From NCBI GenBank assembly GCA_001567185.1, contig LNFR01000009.1:53272-117271 (forward strand): a stretch of 64,000 nt of DNA. Reading direction: 5' to 3'. Each line of letters opens with the position of its first letter. The first letter of the stretch is position 1. The position numbers and the translations under genes were made by a program. Below the pieces are notes generated by a model. That model had not been told where the DNA came from. It ran no database searches and saw nothing but the letters and a program-made list of their open reading frames with translations. This document shows, piece after piece, positions 8,950 through 18,518 of the stretch. This DNA is from Bacteroidetes bacterium OLB12. Lineage in GTDB: Bacteria; Bacteroidota; Bacteroidia; Cytophagales; Cyclobacteriaceae.

Positions 8950-11431
8950 ATGAAACGCTTTCTTCTCCTGCTTGTATTGCTTCCGGCCATTGCCTACTCC
9001 CAACATCAATCCAAAATAGCACGCATCGATTCGGTACTCACCTACCTGCATCAATACCACCTCTTCAACGGCACGGTATTGATTGGTGAAAAAGGAAAAG
9101 TGCTTTATAAAAAAAGCATTTGGTATCGCCCATCCGCAAACCCAACAACCGCTTACAACCGCTTCGGCTTTTAACCTGGCATCGGTAAGCAAACAGTTTT
9201 ATACCATGATGGCTATGATGTTGAAAGAGCAAGGCAAACTGCAATACGATGATGCGGTGCAAAAATATCTGCCTGCCTTTCCCTACAGCAACATCACCAT
9301 TCGCCAGCTCATGAACCAGACTTCCGGCTTGCCCGAATACTTTGATATTGCGCAGGGTGATATGAATCCGCTTGATACGCTCACCAATGCTTCGTTGCTT
9401 GCGTTGCTGGCACATAAAAAGCCACCGCTGGTATTTGAACCGGGCACAAAATGGGAATACTGCAACACCAACTACACCACATTGGCCTCGATCATCGAAA
9501 AAGTTTCCGGTATGTCTTGTGAACAATTTTTTGCCAGGCATATTGCTGCCCCTCTTAAGCTAAACAACACCTACGTTTATCACCTTAAACTAAAATCATA
9601 TCCACCTTCGCGTGTGTTTGGATTCTCTTATGATGGCAGCCACTATGAACTGAATGACCTGCTGCGGTTTGATGGCATTGTGGGCGATGGCAATGTGTAT
9701 TCGTCTGTTGAGGATTTGTACAAATGGGATCAAGCCCTGTACACCGAAAAGTTGGTGAAGAAGAGCACGTTTACCGAAGCCATTACTGCCGGAAAACTTA
9801 ACAATGGAGAAAACACCGAGTATGGTTTTGGTTGGTTTATCCGCGTGCCCGGAAAAGTAGTTGCACACACAGGAAGTTGGGTGGGTTTTCTTACGGAGAT
9901 AACGCGGTACATCGATCGGAATCAAACCATTATTGTATTAGAAAACTCCGCAAACGGTTATGCACGTACATTGATAAAAAATATTTGGGACGGAAAACCG
10001 GTAACCTTACCCAAAACCCATGTAATCACGAACGTAAAAATTATTGACGGTACCGGGTTGCCTGCGGTGGCCGGAAGTGTGCGGGTACTAAACAACCGCG
10101 TCTGGCATGTGGGTAAGCTTACTGCTTTTAATGGTGAAAGTACTACCGATGGAAAAGGCAAGGTATTGGCTCCGGGTTTTATCGATAATCATAGTCACCA
10201 CGATGGCGGTCTTGAAAAAAACCCTTCGGCCCTCGCAGTAACGAGCCAGGGTATAACCACGATTGTAGTGGGTCAGGATGGTAGGTCGGATGCCATGGAC
10301 TCCATTCAACAGGCTATTAAAAAAACACCGGTAAGCGTAAACGTAGCTTCATTTACCGGGCATGCTTCGTTGCGCGAAAAGGTGATGGGCAAAAACCTGT
10401 TTCGCAAAGCTACACCTGCCGAGATTGACTCTATGAAAGTATTATTGAGCCATGAAATGGACAAAGGTTCTTTGGGCTTAAGCACCGGCCTTGAGTATGA
10501 AGAAGCATTTTACAGCTCGCGCGATGAGGTGGTGGCCCTGGCTAAAGTGGCGGGTGAAAAAGGGGGGCGTTATATCAGCCATATTCGCAGTGAGGATTTG
10601 AACCTGGAGGATGCCATTGATGAAATTCTGGCGATTGGGTACGAAGCCAAAATTCCTGTACAGATAACCCACATAAAAATTGCTATGCGCAGCAAGTGGG
10701 GCCACTCCGAAAAAATTTTACGGCAACTGGATCGGGCCCGTCAAAATGGTATAAACGTAACAGCCGATGTTTATCCATATACCATGTGGAGCTCTACCCC
10801 GCGGGTACTTTTTCCTAAAAAGGATTTTGAAAGCATTACCAGTGCCGAGTTTGCCGTGCGCGAGTTGTTTGATCCGGAGGCTTCCGTTATGGTGCGCTAT
10901 TCACCACAACCGGCCTGGCAGGGAAAAACGGTAAGTGAGATTGCCGCCATCAATAAAGAAACTACTGCGCAGGCATTGTTGCGCATCATCCGCGAAAGCG
11001 CACCCCCCGAACAAAGTGGTATTGTTGCCAAAAGCATGAGCGAAACCGATATCAGCAATTTTTTGAAGTGGCCTTATGCCAGTATTTGTTCCGATGGTTC
11101 CATGCGTGGACACCCGCGCGGGCACGGTTCGTTTACGCGCGTGTTGGGCAAGTATGTGCGCGAACAAAAGTTGATGCCATTGGAAACCGCCATTCAGAAA
11201 ATGACCAGTCTGGCAGCAGAAAACGTAGGCATTAAAAACCGCGGGTTGATTGCCCCGGGCTATTTTGCAGATCTTGTGTTGTTTGATCCCGAAACGGTTA
11301 TTGATAATGCTACCATCGAAAACTCAACGGCTTTGTCTTCTGGTGTGGAAGCCGTGTGGGTAAACGGTACGTTGGTGTACGCAAATCAAAAACCAATCGC
11401 GAATTATCCGGGCGTGCAGGTGAAGCGATAG
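8950..11431 (+). CDS. Exported beta-lactamase-fold hydrolase fused to N-acyl-D-amino-acid deacylase (frameshifted in this sequence)
   Basis: After repair the protein is about 826 residues. It has a signal peptide (MKRFLLLLVLLPAIAYSQ), then a class C beta-lactamase/DD-peptidase-like domain with SVSK as the SxxK serine motif, YCN as YxN and HTG in place of KTG, then an amidohydrolase domain of the D-aminoacylase family. The latter shows IDNHSHHDGG, QITHIKIAM, CSDGSMRGHPRGHG and the C-terminal GYFADLVLFDPETV. The reading frame breaks at the A7 run 9109-9115: with six A the frames join as YKKAFGIAHP. The two domains suggest sequential attack on D-amino-acid-containing peptides or N-acyl-D-amino acids in the periplasm, which is an inference. 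Confidence 0.85.
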
Positions 11432-11442
11432 GTGTTAATTGA

Positions 11443-11652
11443 CTACTTGGCTGTAACCTGAAAGGCGCGCTCGCCATTTTTTTCTACTTCACGCAAAGTT
11501 CTGAGTTGTTTCATTTCTTCCAACATAGATAGCAGGGCACTATCGTCAGTTACTTTAAGGTGTTCTTTTAATTCTGAAAGAGATTTGATTTCGTTGGGTG
11601 CCTTGCGGAAATCGGTAATGAAGTTAAGGATGTCTATTTTCCTGATGGACAT
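11443..11652 (-). CDS. Small winged-helix-like protein, function unknown
   Basis: 69 residues from ATG 11652 (MSIRKIDILNFITDF); an alternative in-frame ATG lies 14 codons upstream inside an AT-rich repeat and is less likely. The pattern of three short helices followed by a strand-turn-strand (LREVEKNGERAFQVT) resembles a winged-helix DNA-binding fold, but no family is recognised. It lies between the fusion hydrolase (convergent) and the amidase gene on the same strand. Confidence 0.55.
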   Translation of the reverse strand: MSIRKIDILNFITDFRKAPNEIKSLSELKEHLKVTDDSALLSMLEEMKQLRTLREVEKNGERAFQVTAK

Positions 11653-11689
11653 GTTAAAACAGTTTTTGAGATTGTAAAGAAAATCTTGA

Positions 11690-11762
11690 TTCAAGATTCA
11701 AAATTCAAAAAATAAGATCCTTTGAGTCCCAATCTTAAATCTTAAATTTTGAATTTCAAATT
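11690..11762. repeat. AT-rich ATTCAAAATTC / GAATTTTGAAT word repeat
   Basis: Imperfect inverted words (GATTCAAGATTCAAAATTC on the left, AAATCTTAAATTTTGAATTTC on the right, shown in part) form a weak hairpin between two minus-strand genes. The same words recur at 62071-62098 and 63673-63752 in the ATP synthase operon. Confidence 0.5.
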
Positions 11763-13332
11763 ACTTACTAATAATAAACATTGGTGCTTTGCGGTGTTTG
11801 GTTGCCTGTTCATACCCGTAGGCAATCTCAATCAGAACAGGTTCCTGCCAGGCGGTACTAAAAAATGAAACACCTACCGGCAGCACATCGGCAAATCCCA
11901 TCGGCACCGTAATGGAAGGATACCCCGAGATTGCAGCCAGCGAAGAACTGCCTCCTAAAAAGTGATCGCCATCAATTAAATCGGTTTTCCAGGCTGGCGC
12001 TCCGGTAGGGGCCATTAATGCATGCAGGTTATTTTCTTTTAAAAGTTTATCAATGCCATTTTCACGGGTTGCTTTTTGCATGTTGGCCAAGGCATCTGCG
12101 TATTCTTTGTCTTGCAGCGAGCCTTTCTCATGCGCCAGTTTTAACAACTGTTGATCGAAGTATTTTAATTCAATGGAATCTTTCTCATTGAACTCCATCA
12201 ACTCCGCCAGGTTGTGTACAGGAGCTTTATCGCCCAGGCTGGCAAAGTATTTTGTCAATCCGTCTTTAAACTCATACAACAACACGGTAAACGAAGAACT
12301 ACCGGCACTACGGTCCAGGCTAAAATCGATTTCAATTACTTCAGCCCCCTGCGCGCGAATATCAGCAACCGCTTTTTTCATGAGTGTATCAACAGCGGCA
12401 TGGTAGCCACTTATATTTTTTAACAACCCAATGCGTTTGCCTTTTAATCCATCGGCCTTCAGGTGTGGCATGTAGTCGGTTTTAAAATGACCTTCCGAAG
12501 CAAGGGTTTTTGCATCAGCCGAATCAACCCCCGTTAATGCACCCAAGGCAATGGCTACATCGGTAACCGTGCGCCCCATAGGGCCGGCTGTATCCTGGGT
12601 AAAGGAAATGGGAATAATACCACTGCGACTCAACAATCCCACTGTTGGTTTTAGTCCTACCAACCCATTGGCATTAGAAGGACAAACAATAGATCCATTG
12701 GTTTCGGTGCCAATGGCAAAGGCACACAAGCTTGCCGAGGCGGCTACCCCCGATCCCGAACTGGACCCACAGGGATTACGATCCAGCACATACGGGTTTT
12801 TGGTTTGCCCTCCAACACCACTCCAACCGCTGCTGCTCATATCAGCCCGGAAGTTGGCCCACTCACTCAGGTTTGCTTTCGCGATGATGACGGCCCCGGC
12901 ATCGCGCAGTTTTTTTACGAGGTAACTATCTGTGGGCGGATAGGAATTGCGCAGTACCGTTGCCCCGGCCGTAGTGGGCATATCAACCGTGTTCAGGTTA
13001 TCTTTTACAATAACCGGAATGCCATGCAGCAATCCCCGGCTCTTCCCTGCGTGCAGCTCGGCATCCAGTTCCCGGGCAATTTCAATGGCTTTGGGGTTTA
13101 CATAGATAATGGAATTGAGCGCAGGCCCGTTCTTATCCAACGCTTCAATGCGCTGCAGGTAATCTCTTACTACTTGCTCTATTGTAAACGTGCTTTTCTG
13201 ATAACCCACCTGCAATTGGGGAATAGTTATTTCAACGAGATAGTCATGTGCCGGTACGGCTGTCTCTTGCCTAGATGGTTGGCACGCCAGCAACAGGATG
13301 CCCCACAATGAAAAAGCACGGAATGATTTCAT
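11761..13332 (-). CDS. Lipoprotein amidase (amidase signature family)
   Basis: 523 residues. The N-terminus MKSFRAFSLWGILLLACQPSR carries a lipobox (LLAC), so the enzyme is probably membrane-anchored on the periplasmic side. The amidase-signature catalytic set is present: the lysine in VIVKDN, the serine-rich loop CGSSSGSGVAASASL and the segment GTETNGSIVCPSNANGL with the nucleophile region. Full-length for the family. The substrate is unknown; relatives hydrolyse diverse amides and some peptide amides. It is divergent from the ATP-grasp operon across a 199-base gap. Confidence 0.88.
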   Translation of the reverse strand: MKSFRAFSLWGILLLACQPSRQETAVPAHDYLVEITIPQLQVGYQKSTFTIEQVVRDYLQRIEALDKNGPALNSIIYVNPKAIEIARELDAELHAGKSRGLLHGIPVIVKDNLNTVDMPTTAGATVLRNSYPPTDSYLVKKLRDAGAVIIAKANLSEWANFRADMSSSGWSGVGGQTKNPYVLDRNPCGSSSGSGVAASASLCAFAIGTETNGSIVCPSNANGLVGLKPTVGLLSRSGIIPISFTQDTAGPMGRTVTDVAIALGALTGVDSADAKTLASEGHFKTDYMPHLKADGLKGKRIGLLKNISGYHAAVDTLMKKAVADIRAQGAEVIEIDFSLDRSAGSSSFTVLLYEFKDGLTKYFASLGDKAPVHNLAELMEFNEKDSIELKYFDQQLLKLAHEKGSLQDKEYADALANMQKATRENGIDKLLKENNLHALMAPTGAPAWKTDLIDGDHFLGGSSSLAAISGYPSITVPMGFADVLPVGVSFFSTAWQEPVLIEIAYGYEQATKHRKAPMFIISK

Positions 13333-13531
13333 ATAGTACAGGAATGAAAGTTACAGTTTCAGGTTAATGTACCTGCAATACGCATATGATTCCTTATGCC
13401 TACTGCTCTTGAACCAACCCCACTTTAACAATAAATATTGACAAGTACTTTACTTTAATAATAATATTTATTGAAATTGCATAAGCTATGGCAAATAGTA
13501 CTTTATTGCATCCCCAGGGGCTGCTGAGTTT

Positions 13532-14623
13532 ATGACGTTACTCGACAACACAGCCGCCTTTAAAGTTTGGGTTTTTGCTCCTTATCTGGAGACGGATGAC
13601 CCTACCCTTAAATTTTACTATGACTATACCCAAAGCATTGAGGAATACACCCGTGTATTCGCAGAAATCAACTGCGAATGGGAATGGGTAAATGTAACGG
13701 TGCACAACATAGCCGAGTCCATAAAGCGGGTTAAAGATTATACCGAAAAGCAAAGTATTGTACTAAACCTGTGCGATGGCGATGAGATCAATAACGTACC
13801 CGGGGTATCCGTGATCCACGCCTTAGACGAAAGCGGAATAACCTATACAGGATCCGACTCTCACTTTTATAATGTAACCACTTCCAAAATCACCATGAAA
13901 GAAGCTTTTGACAAAGCCGGGGTTTCCATGCCGGGTTGGCAAAAGCTAAACGGACACATCGATCCTGATCTTTTTAAGAAAGTAGGTAAACCCATTATTG
14001 TGAAACCCGCAGTATCGGCTGGTAGCATGGGGATAAGTGTAAAGAATGTGGTTAATGGTAAGCGCGAACTAAAGAACGTTCTCAATAACCTACACGAAGG
14101 GTTTAAAGGTTGGGATATAAATACAGCGGGGTTGTTGGCCGAGCAGTTTATAATAGGCAGGGAGTTTACAACCTTGTTGGTGGGGTCGCATCACCAACCC
14201 GAACAGATTCAATTCTACCAGCCCATCGAACGCGTGTTTCATAAGGGACTGCCGGAAAAAGAACAGTTTCTTTCTTTCGAGCGGTTGTGGGAAGCCTATG
14301 ATGAAGAAACTCCACCGCCCGACAATGGCTTCTTGTATGAATACGCACCTGTAACCTGCCCCACGCTGGCACAGCAGCTAAAAGACCTGAGCATTGATGC
14401 CTTTAAGGCTGTAAAGGGTGTTGGCTATGCGAGGTTGGATTTCAGAATGGATAAGAAAACCGGTAAACTGTTTGTGCTGGAGATTAATGCTCAGTGTGGC
14501 TTAAGCGAAGACGAAAACTATACTTCTATAGGCGCCATTCTGCGCGTAAGCAACAAAACCTTCACCAACCTGATTGTAGAAGTGCTGGACGATGCGCTGC
14601 TGCGCAGTTCTGTCTCCAGCTAA
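13532..14623 (+). CDS. ATP-grasp ligase, D-Ala-D-Ala-ligase-like
   Basis: 363 residues. The ATP-grasp fold is indicated by IIVKPAVSAGSMGISV (nucleotide-binding lysine and glycine loop), LLAEQFIIGREFTTLLVG, and the metal-binding pair ARLDFRMDKK and FVLEINAQCGLS. The N-terminal segment LNLCDGDEINNVPG resembles that of D-Ala-D-Ala ligases, but the acceptor-site motif NTxPG of true Ddl is replaced by NAQCG, so the substrate is probably different. Such enzymes join a carboxylate to an amine through an acyl phosphate. The next gene, 54 bases downstream on the same strand, is a paralogue carrying an extra SET domain; the two likely form an operon. Confidence 0.85.
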   Translation: MTLLDNTAAFKVWVFAPYLETDDPTLKFYYDYTQSIEEYTRVFAEINCEWEWVNVTVHNIAESIKRVKDYTEKQSIVLNLCDGDEINNVPGVSVIHALDESGITYTGSDSHFYNVTTSKITMKEAFDKAGVSMPGWQKLNGHIDPDLFKKVGKPIIVKPAVSAGSMGISVKNVVNGKRELKNVLNNLHEGFKGWDINTAGLLAEQFIIGREFTTLLVGSHHQPEQIQFYQPIERVFHKGLPEKEQFLSFERLWEAYDEETPPPDNGFLYEYAPVTCPTLAQQLKDLSIDAFKAVKGVGYARLDFRMDKKTGKLFVLEINAQCGLSEDENYTSIGAILRVSNKTFTNLIVEVLDDALLRSSVSS

Positions 14624-14677
14624 CCAATCCTCATAGTAATAATTGGCTAACCCACGGCTTATATCCACCTAAGGAAC

Positions 14678-16123
14678 ATGAAAGTTTGCGTTTTACAACC
14701 TGACTATAGCACTACCGAGGTGGACTATAAAAACTATGATCCATCCCGCAACCTTGCTGCGCTTTTACCCAACGATCAGGTAGATCATGTATTTCTGAAC
14801 AAACTAACCACATACAAGCAACTTAAAGAGTTGCGCAAGCAGAAGTATGATATTTATGTAAACCTATGCGAAGGCTATTTGGATTGGTCGGTGCCTTCTA
14901 TTGATGTGATCAATTCATTGGATGCACTCAATCTGCCCTACACAGGACCCAATGCAGTTTTGTACGATCCGCCTAAATCATTGATGAAATATGTAGCGTA
15001 TTGTGCCGGTGTTTTGTCTCCGCTTTACGCAGAAGTTACAGGCAGTCACAACCTGGAAGCTAAAGTTAGCCACTTAAGATTTCCGTTGTTTGTAAAGCCG
15101 GCCAAAGCGGGCGATAGCCTGGGCGTGGATGAGGAATCGCTGGCGCATGATCTTCCACACTTAACACATAAAGTAGATAGCCTGCTGGCCGAAGGGTATG
15201 ACGAAATACTGATTGAAGAATACATAGCCGGGCAGGAATTTACGGTGTTGGTTGCAGCTAATATTCAACCAAAATATGGAGCCGTTGCTTTTAAACCGGT
15301 TGAATATAAATTTCCGAAAGGATATGCCTTTAAAACCTATGCACTCAAAACATCTGAGTTGCATAACAATGTGAACAAACCGTGCGCTGATGCAGCACTC
15401 GAAGCACGACTCAGGTTAGCGGCCGAAAAAATCTTTACCGGTTTTTCAGGTGTGGGGTATGCACGTCTGGATTTTCGGGTAAATGAAAAACAAGAAATTT
15501 ATTTCCTCGAAATCAATTTTACCTGTTCTGTTTTTTATCAGGATGGATACGAAGGGTCTGCCGATTACATTCTGCAATTCGATCCTATCGGAAAATCCGG
15601 ATTTTTAAAACACATCATTGAAGAAGGCAGGGCAAGGCACGCAGCGCGTCAGAAAAAGTATCGGGTAAAGGGTAATTCAATAAATGGCTATGGCATTGTA
15701 GCCCAAAGGCCCATTCGCAAAGGCGAAGTAGTTTTTAAGTTTGAAGAAGCTGCGCAGCGCCTTGTTACCAAACGGTATGTAGAACAAAACTGGACACCTG
15801 AACAACTCGAAGAGTTTCGCCACTATGCATACCCCATTTCGGACGAAGTGTACATCTTGTGGGATCATAAACCTGAAAACTGGGCTCCTCAAAATCATTG
15901 TTGTGTGCCCAATACGATTTACAGCGGGCTTAACTTAATTGCATTGCGCGATATTGAGGCCGAGGAGGAACTTACGCTGGATTATGCTGATCTGCTGGAT
16001 GATACCATTCAACCTTTTGTGTGTACTTGTGGGCATCCTAATTGCCGCAAAATAATTTCTGGCCGGGCTAATAACTCAATTACCCAGCGCGAGAAGATTA
16101 GTGTAACGCCTCCTCAGGGTTAA
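14678..16123 (+). CDS. ATP-grasp ligase fused to a SET/post-SET methyltransferase domain
   Basis: 481 residues. Residues 1 to about 310 form a second D-Ala-D-Ala-ligase-like ATP-grasp unit, paralogous to the preceding gene: NLCEGYLDWSVP, LFVKPAKAGDSLGV, ILIEEYIAGQEFTVLV, ARLDFRVNEKQ and FLEINFTCSVF. Residues of about 325-465 form a SET domain with the expected order of motifs: GYGIVAQRPIRKGEVVF, then NHCCVPN (usual NHSCxPN), EEELTLDYAD, and a post-SET zinc cluster CTCGHPNCR. SET domains methylate lysine side chains with S-adenosylmethionine. Ligation and methylation on one chain suggests a peptide-like product or a modified protein target; this is inference. No homologue of a dedicated precursor peptide is visible next to it. 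Confidence 0.87.
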   Translation: MKVCVLQPDYSTTEVDYKNYDPSRNLAALLPNDQVDHVFLNKLTTYKQLKELRKQKYDIYVNLCEGYLDWSVPSIDVINSLDALNLPYTGPNAVLYDPPKSLMKYVAYCAGVLSPLYAEVTGSHNLEAKVSHLRFPLFVKPAKAGDSLGVDEESLAHDLPHLTHKVDSLLAEGYDEILIEEYIAGQEFTVLVAANIQPKYGAVAFKPVEYKFPKGYAFKTYALKTSELHNNVNKPCADAALEARLRLAAEKIFTGFSGVGYARLDFRVNEKQEIYFLEINFTCSVFYQDGYEGSADYILQFDPIGKSGFLKHIIEEGRARHAARQKKYRVKGNSINGYGIVAQRPIRKGEVVFKFEEAAQRLVTKRYVEQNWTPEQLEEFRHYAYPISDEVYILWDHKPENWAPQNHCCVPNTIYSGLNLIALRDIEAEEELTLDYADLLDDTIQPFVCTCGHPNCRKIISGRANNSITQREKISVTPPQG

Positions 16124-16149
16124 TCACAACCCAACCCCCGAAATAATTT

Positions 16150-17013
16150 CTAGATATCACAAATTTCAACCCCTTGCTTCAGCGAAGCCAGCTTATCGGG
16201 GCGCTTGGGAATAAACTCCTGGCCAACATAGCCGGTATAACCGGGTTCTACAATAGCACGCATAATGGCAGGATAATATAATTCTTGTGTTTCGTCTATC
16301 TCGTTGCGGCCGGGCACACCACCGGTATGGTAATGGCCAATATACTTATGGTATTTGCGAATGGTGGCAATTACATCGCCTTCCATTATCTGCATGTGGT
16401 AAATGTCATACAACAATTTAAAATTGGGCGAGCCCAACTTCTCTACCAACTTCACTCCCCATTCGGTACGGTCGCACTGATAGTCTTTATGATCCACTTT
16501 GCTGTTGAGCAATTCCATCTGCACGAGTATGTTATGCCGTTCGGCAATTTTCATTACCGGAGCTAACCCTTTGGCGCAATTTTCAATACCCTGTTCGGCA
16601 CTCAAGCCATTCGCATTGCCACTAAAGCAGATTACACTTTTTAATCCGGCTGCTGCTGCTTTGGGAATTGATGTGGAATAATCTTTTAAAAACTTTTCGT
16701 GCAGCGATGGATCGTTAAAACCTTTGTTCAAGCCCAGGTCGGTAGCATACGCCATCGCACAGGTTAGTCCGTGTTTTTGCACAACAGCCCACTGGTCAGC
16801 ATTTAATAATTCAATCGACTTCAGTCCGATTTCTTTAGCAGCTTTGGCCAGGTCTTCCAACGGAATAGAACCGTAACACCACTGGCACACCGAGTGGTTG
16901 ATTTTGTTGTTGAGCGTTTCAGGAAGTTTGCTCATGGCTTTTACCATTTCGGGTAAGGCTACTACACCGGCAGCTGTGGCGGCAATGGATTTAAGGGCTT
17001 GTTTGCGATTCAT
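16150..17013 (-). CDS. Hydroxypyruvate-isomerase-like TIM-barrel protein
   Basis: 287 residues from ATG 17013 (MNRKQALKSIAATAAGVVAL), an N-terminus resembling an export signal, in place of the upstream in-frame alternative start. The body fits the xylose-isomerase-like/Hyi family: MELLNSKVDHKDY, LLYDIYHMQIMEGD, IGHYHTGGVPGRNEID and a late GYTGYVGQEF, with Glu, Asp, His and Glu as probable metal ligands. Activity on hydroxypyruvate is only one possibility; many exported relatives in Bacteroidota act on unknown sugars. It is convergent with the ATP-grasp-SET gene (26-base gap). Confidence 0.82.
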   Translation of the reverse strand: MNRKQALKSIAATAAGVVALPEMVKAMSKLPETLNNKINHSVCQWCYGSIPLEDLAKAAKEIGLKSIELLNADQWAVVQKHGLTCAMAYATDLGLNKGFNDPSLHEKFLKDYSTSIPKAAAAGLKSVICFSGNANGLSAEQGIENCAKGLAPVMKIAERHNILVQMELLNSKVDHKDYQCDRTEWGVKLVEKLGSPNFKLLYDIYHMQIMEGDVIATIRKYHKYIGHYHTGGVPGRNEIDETQELYYPAIMRAIVEPGYTGYVGQEFIPKRPDKLASLKQGVEICDI

Positions 17014-17082
17014 ACGAACGATTTGTAAAAGTTGAACCAAGATACGAGATTAATTTTTAACCGGCACGGGGTTCTAGTCGCT

Positions 17083-17162
17083 CGTTTCTCGTTACTGGTT
17101 GTTTGTCCTATACTATTAAATTACTCCAACCTAACCAGAAGCCAGCAACCAGAAACCAGCAA
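17083..17162. repeat. Intergenic CCAGAA/CCAGCAAC word repeat
   Basis: Words CGTTTCTCGTTACTGGTTG on the left and CCAGCAACCAGAAACCAGC on the right are partly complementary, giving a degenerate inverted repeat between two minus-strand genes. Directly repeated CCAG(A/C)A units are visible in the right arm. Confidence 0.4.
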
Positions 17163-18428
17163 CTATTTTTCATTCCTATAAACCACCCCATCTTTCATTA
17201 CAAACTTTACTTTTCGTAAATCAGAAATGTTTTTGGTTGGGTCGCCCGACACAATAAGCAAATCGGCTTTTAAGCCGGCTTTTATAAATCCAATCTGATG
17301 CTCCAGGTGAAACGCGCGCGCATTTACGCTGGTGGCAGCTTTCAATACATCCAATACGGGCATGCCGTATTCTGCCATCAACTCCATTTCCAAAACATTT
17401 TCGCCATGCGCAAACACACCTACATCGCCACCCATGCCAATGGTTACACCATTTGCCAGTGCTTCTTTAAAACTTTTTTTCTTGTTGATAATATTGGCAG
17501 GCTCGGGGGCAACTCCTTTTTTCCAGCCGCGGTATTGCGTAATCATCTCAACTGCGGCAAGCGTTGGAATGAATGTCACATTATGCTCTTTCATCAGTTT
17601 GCCAATTTCGGCATCAATAAAATCACCATGCTCAATTGTTTCAGCACCGGCTAATACAGCACGCCTGATTGCTTCTTTCGATTTGGCATGGCAAACCATT
17701 ACGCGGCCACTGCTGCGGGTTACTTCATTAATTAATTTTAATTCATCCAGCGTAAAGATGGGTTGATCGTCTCCGTTTAAACCCCACCGGTAATCGGCAT
17801 ATACTTTAATAATGTCGGCTCCCTTGCCAATCTGATCGCGTACTACGCGAATGAGATCATTGCCATCGGCTGCCTCGGCACCCAACATGATTTGTTGATC
17901 GTGGTCGTAATTTTTTGGCCCATACGAACCGGTTGAAACGATGGCTCTTCCTGCTACCAATAACCGCGGTCCCGGAATAATACCTTCGTTAATGGCCCGC
18001 TTCAGGCCGGCATCTGCATACCCGGCACCTTCCGTACCCAGGTCGCGCGCAGTGGTAAACCCGGCCATCAGCGTGTTTTTAGCATGCACCGTGGCGCGTG
18101 CAGTACGATAGGCATCGGTTTCTTTCAGTACTTGTGTATCCCAATCTGTAATGTTGTAGGGGTAAAGAAACAAATGCGAGTGCCCCTCAATAAGACCCGG
18201 GGTGAGTGTGGAGTTTGAAAAATTTATTTTAATGGCTCCGGCAGGTTCTTTCACCGAATGCTTAGGCCCGGCCATGGTAATTTTATCACCAGCAACTACA
18301 ACAGCCCAGTTTTCGTGCAAGGTTTCGCCATCAAACACGCGGTCGGCTGTCAGGTAGTAGGTAGTTTGTTGGCTGTACGCGTTGCTGACAAGCAGATGAA
18401 ATAAAAAATATCGAACCAGGTGTTTCAT
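17163..18428 (-). CDS. Exported amidohydrolase (imidazolonepropionase/prolidase-like)
   Basis: About 421 residues from ATG 18428, where a signal peptide begins (MKHLVRYFLFHLLVSNAYSQ). Metal-dependent hydrolase motifs are present: GLIEGHSHLFL (HxH), a conserved lysine region GADIIKVYADYRWG, HAKSKEAI, the HGD at AETIEHGDFID and the aspartate in IGMGGDVGVFAHG. The C-terminus GLKADLLIVSGDP is typical. Relatives include Xaa-Pro dipeptidases and other periplasmic amidohydrolases; the substrate is unknown. Confidence 0.85.
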   Translation of the reverse strand: MKHLVRYFLFHLLVSNAYSQQTTYYLTADRVFDGETLHENWAVVVAGDKITMAGPKHSVKEPAGAIKINFSNSTLTPGLIEGHSHLFLYPYNITDWDTQVLKETDAYRTARATVHAKNTLMAGFTTARDLGTEGAGYADAGLKRAINEGIIPGPRLLVAGRAIVSTGSYGPKNYDHDQQIMLGAEAADGNDLIRVVRDQIGKGADIIKVYADYRWGLNGDDQPIFTLDELKLINEVTRSSGRVMVCHAKSKEAIRRAVLAGAETIEHGDFIDAEIGKLMKEHNVTFIPTLAAVEMITQYRGWKKGVAPEPANIINKKKSFKEALANGVTIGMGGDVGVFAHGENVLEMELMAEYGMPVLDVLKAATSVNARAFHLEHQIGFIKAGLKADLLIVSGDPTKNISDLRKVKFVMKDGVVYRNEK

Positions 18429-18467
18429 GGGTAGCACGAGGATTAAATTTACCGGATTAGCCATAAT

Positions 18468-18495
18468 AAAAAAAACCTTCCGGAAAGAAGGTTCT
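18468..18495 (-). terminator. Intrinsic terminator of tpx
   Basis: On the minus strand AACCTTC, a six-base loop and GAAGGTT are followed by a run of T, immediately downstream of the thiol peroxidase stop. Confidence 0.75.
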
Positions 18496-18518
18496 TTTTG
18501 AAACGAAGGAATGATTTT

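Noticed and set aside
9083-11431. Independent gene beginning MVKKEKCFIKKAFG
   Set aside because: Its first residues are an out-of-frame reading of the upstream signal-peptide ORF; the two join perfectly when one A is removed from the run at 9109-9115.
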